DNA from: Aculops lycopersici | Lineage: Eukaryota; Arthropoda; Arachnida; Trombidiformes; Eriophyidae | Assembly: GCA_015350385.1 (NCBI GenBank) | Contig: WNKI01000003.1 | Span: forward strand, 788,592 to 852,591 | Reading direction: 5' to 3' | Length of the DNA stretch: 64,000 bases | In this document: piece after piece, positions 63,545 to 64,000 of the stretch | How positions within the stretch are numbered: the stretch's first letter is position 1 | Layout: every line of letters starts with the position of its first letter | Notes under the pieces: model-generated | What the model was told of the DNA's origin: nothing | Database searches by the model: none | The model's input: only the letters and a program-made list of their open reading frames with translations | Program-made: the position numbers and the translations under genes

Positions 63545-64000
63545 TCGCCAGTGGCTGATCGGTGATTGCTTTCTGACATACTTATCCAAGTGAGATATTA
63601 AAAGCTAGAAGTGAAGTAAAATTTTACTCTCATCCTTATATGATTGTTCTTCGAGATCTTATAATGAAGAACTCATTAAAACAACCGTTGTCTTCCTTCC
63701 TATTATCTTCTTCACTGAGACATCGGAAATGAATGGGTTGTGAATTAGTACGAGATGCCGGTGAAGGCTCGTGCGAGAATGCAAAAAACGGGTGGTAGCT
63801 TAAACAAAATGTAAATTGTTGATAATGTAGTCTGGCTGACCTTTATATTCAAAGAACAATGGGAAATCACTGAATGATACCCCCACAGGTGTGCCTAGCA
63901 ACAACCACTCTTGTACGCTTTGTTTTTATTTTTATAAAATCTATTTTCTGCTAGACAATGAGTAGTCTAGACGAGTCGTCACCAAAGTTTTTGGGCTAGG
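63545..64000. other. 3' flank of protease copy 2; start of a further repeat unit
   Basis: The first part parallels the copy 1 flank. From about 63930 the sequence (ATAAAATCTATTTTCTGCTA ... AATGAGTAGTC ... GTCACCA) resembles 62165-62235, the DNA that precedes copy 2, so a third unit probably begins at the right edge. Confidence 0.55.

Noticed and set aside
1..64000. CRISPR arrays, bacterial operons or viral genes
   Set aside because: No direct-repeat and spacer arrays, no bacterial gene order, and no polymerase, capsid or envelope-like frames were found; all strong genes are nuclear animal genes.

Overview
The window is animal nuclear DNA, most likely from a mite or a close arthropod relative. 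The gene set is metazoan: RNA polymerase II largest subunit with a heptad CTD, Piwi, UPF2, SBF/MTMR13, a PAN+ZP cuticle-type protein, an ABCG half transporter, a CLCA protein and DM-domain (doublesex-type) genes. At the right end is a tandem array of C1A cysteine proteases of the general type that includes the group 1 mite allergens. Genes of 800 to 1,850 codons lie in single uninterrupted frames, so the genome is strongly intron-poor; one clear intron was found, in the CLCA gene. A Piwi protein with an apparently intact catalytic tetrad argues against the astigmatid dust and scab mites, which are reported to have lost Piwi. The species cannot be named from the sequence alone.

Layout. 1-0.3 kb: C-terminal end of an unrecognised Q/S/P-rich protein. 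1.2-2.4 kb: a small coiled-coil protein followed 13 bases later by TATDN1 (+). 2.6-6.2 kb: PAN+ZP membrane protein (-). 7.5-7.7 kb: tiny secreted Ser/Thr-rich peptide with a good TATA box (-). 10.2-12.9 kb: ABCG transporter (+). 13.3-16.2 kb: UPF2 lacking its usual UPF1-binding tail (+). 16.8-18.2 kb: doublesex-like gene A (-). 18.2-26.8 kb: about 8.6 kb without a convincing gene, holding microsatellites, small inverted-repeat elements and palindromes. 26.8-27.8 kb: DM-domain gene B (-), a recent partial duplicate of A whose C-terminus has become an L/H/Q/D/P repeat. 27.8-32.4 kb: non-coding, with a 313-bp TA-flanked MITE and a remarkable cluster of hairpins. 32.5-37.9 kb: RPB1 (-). 38.7-44.3 kb: SBF/MTMR13-type pseudophosphatase (-). 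45.0-47.5 kb: Piwi (-). 49.6-58.9 kb: CLCA-type protein in at least two exons (-). 60.1-63.5 kb: two tandem cysteine protease copies (+), the first broken by an in-frame stop, separated by a 358-bp hAT-like MITE with a perfect 8-bp target duplication.

There is no operon logic; most genes are independent housekeeping or developmental loci. The regions most worth attention are the duplicated DM-domain locus and the MITE/hairpin-rich DNA around it, the protease array with altered active-site tryptophans, the shortened UPF2, and the CLCA protein that has lost both its zinc-protease and MIDAS signatures.
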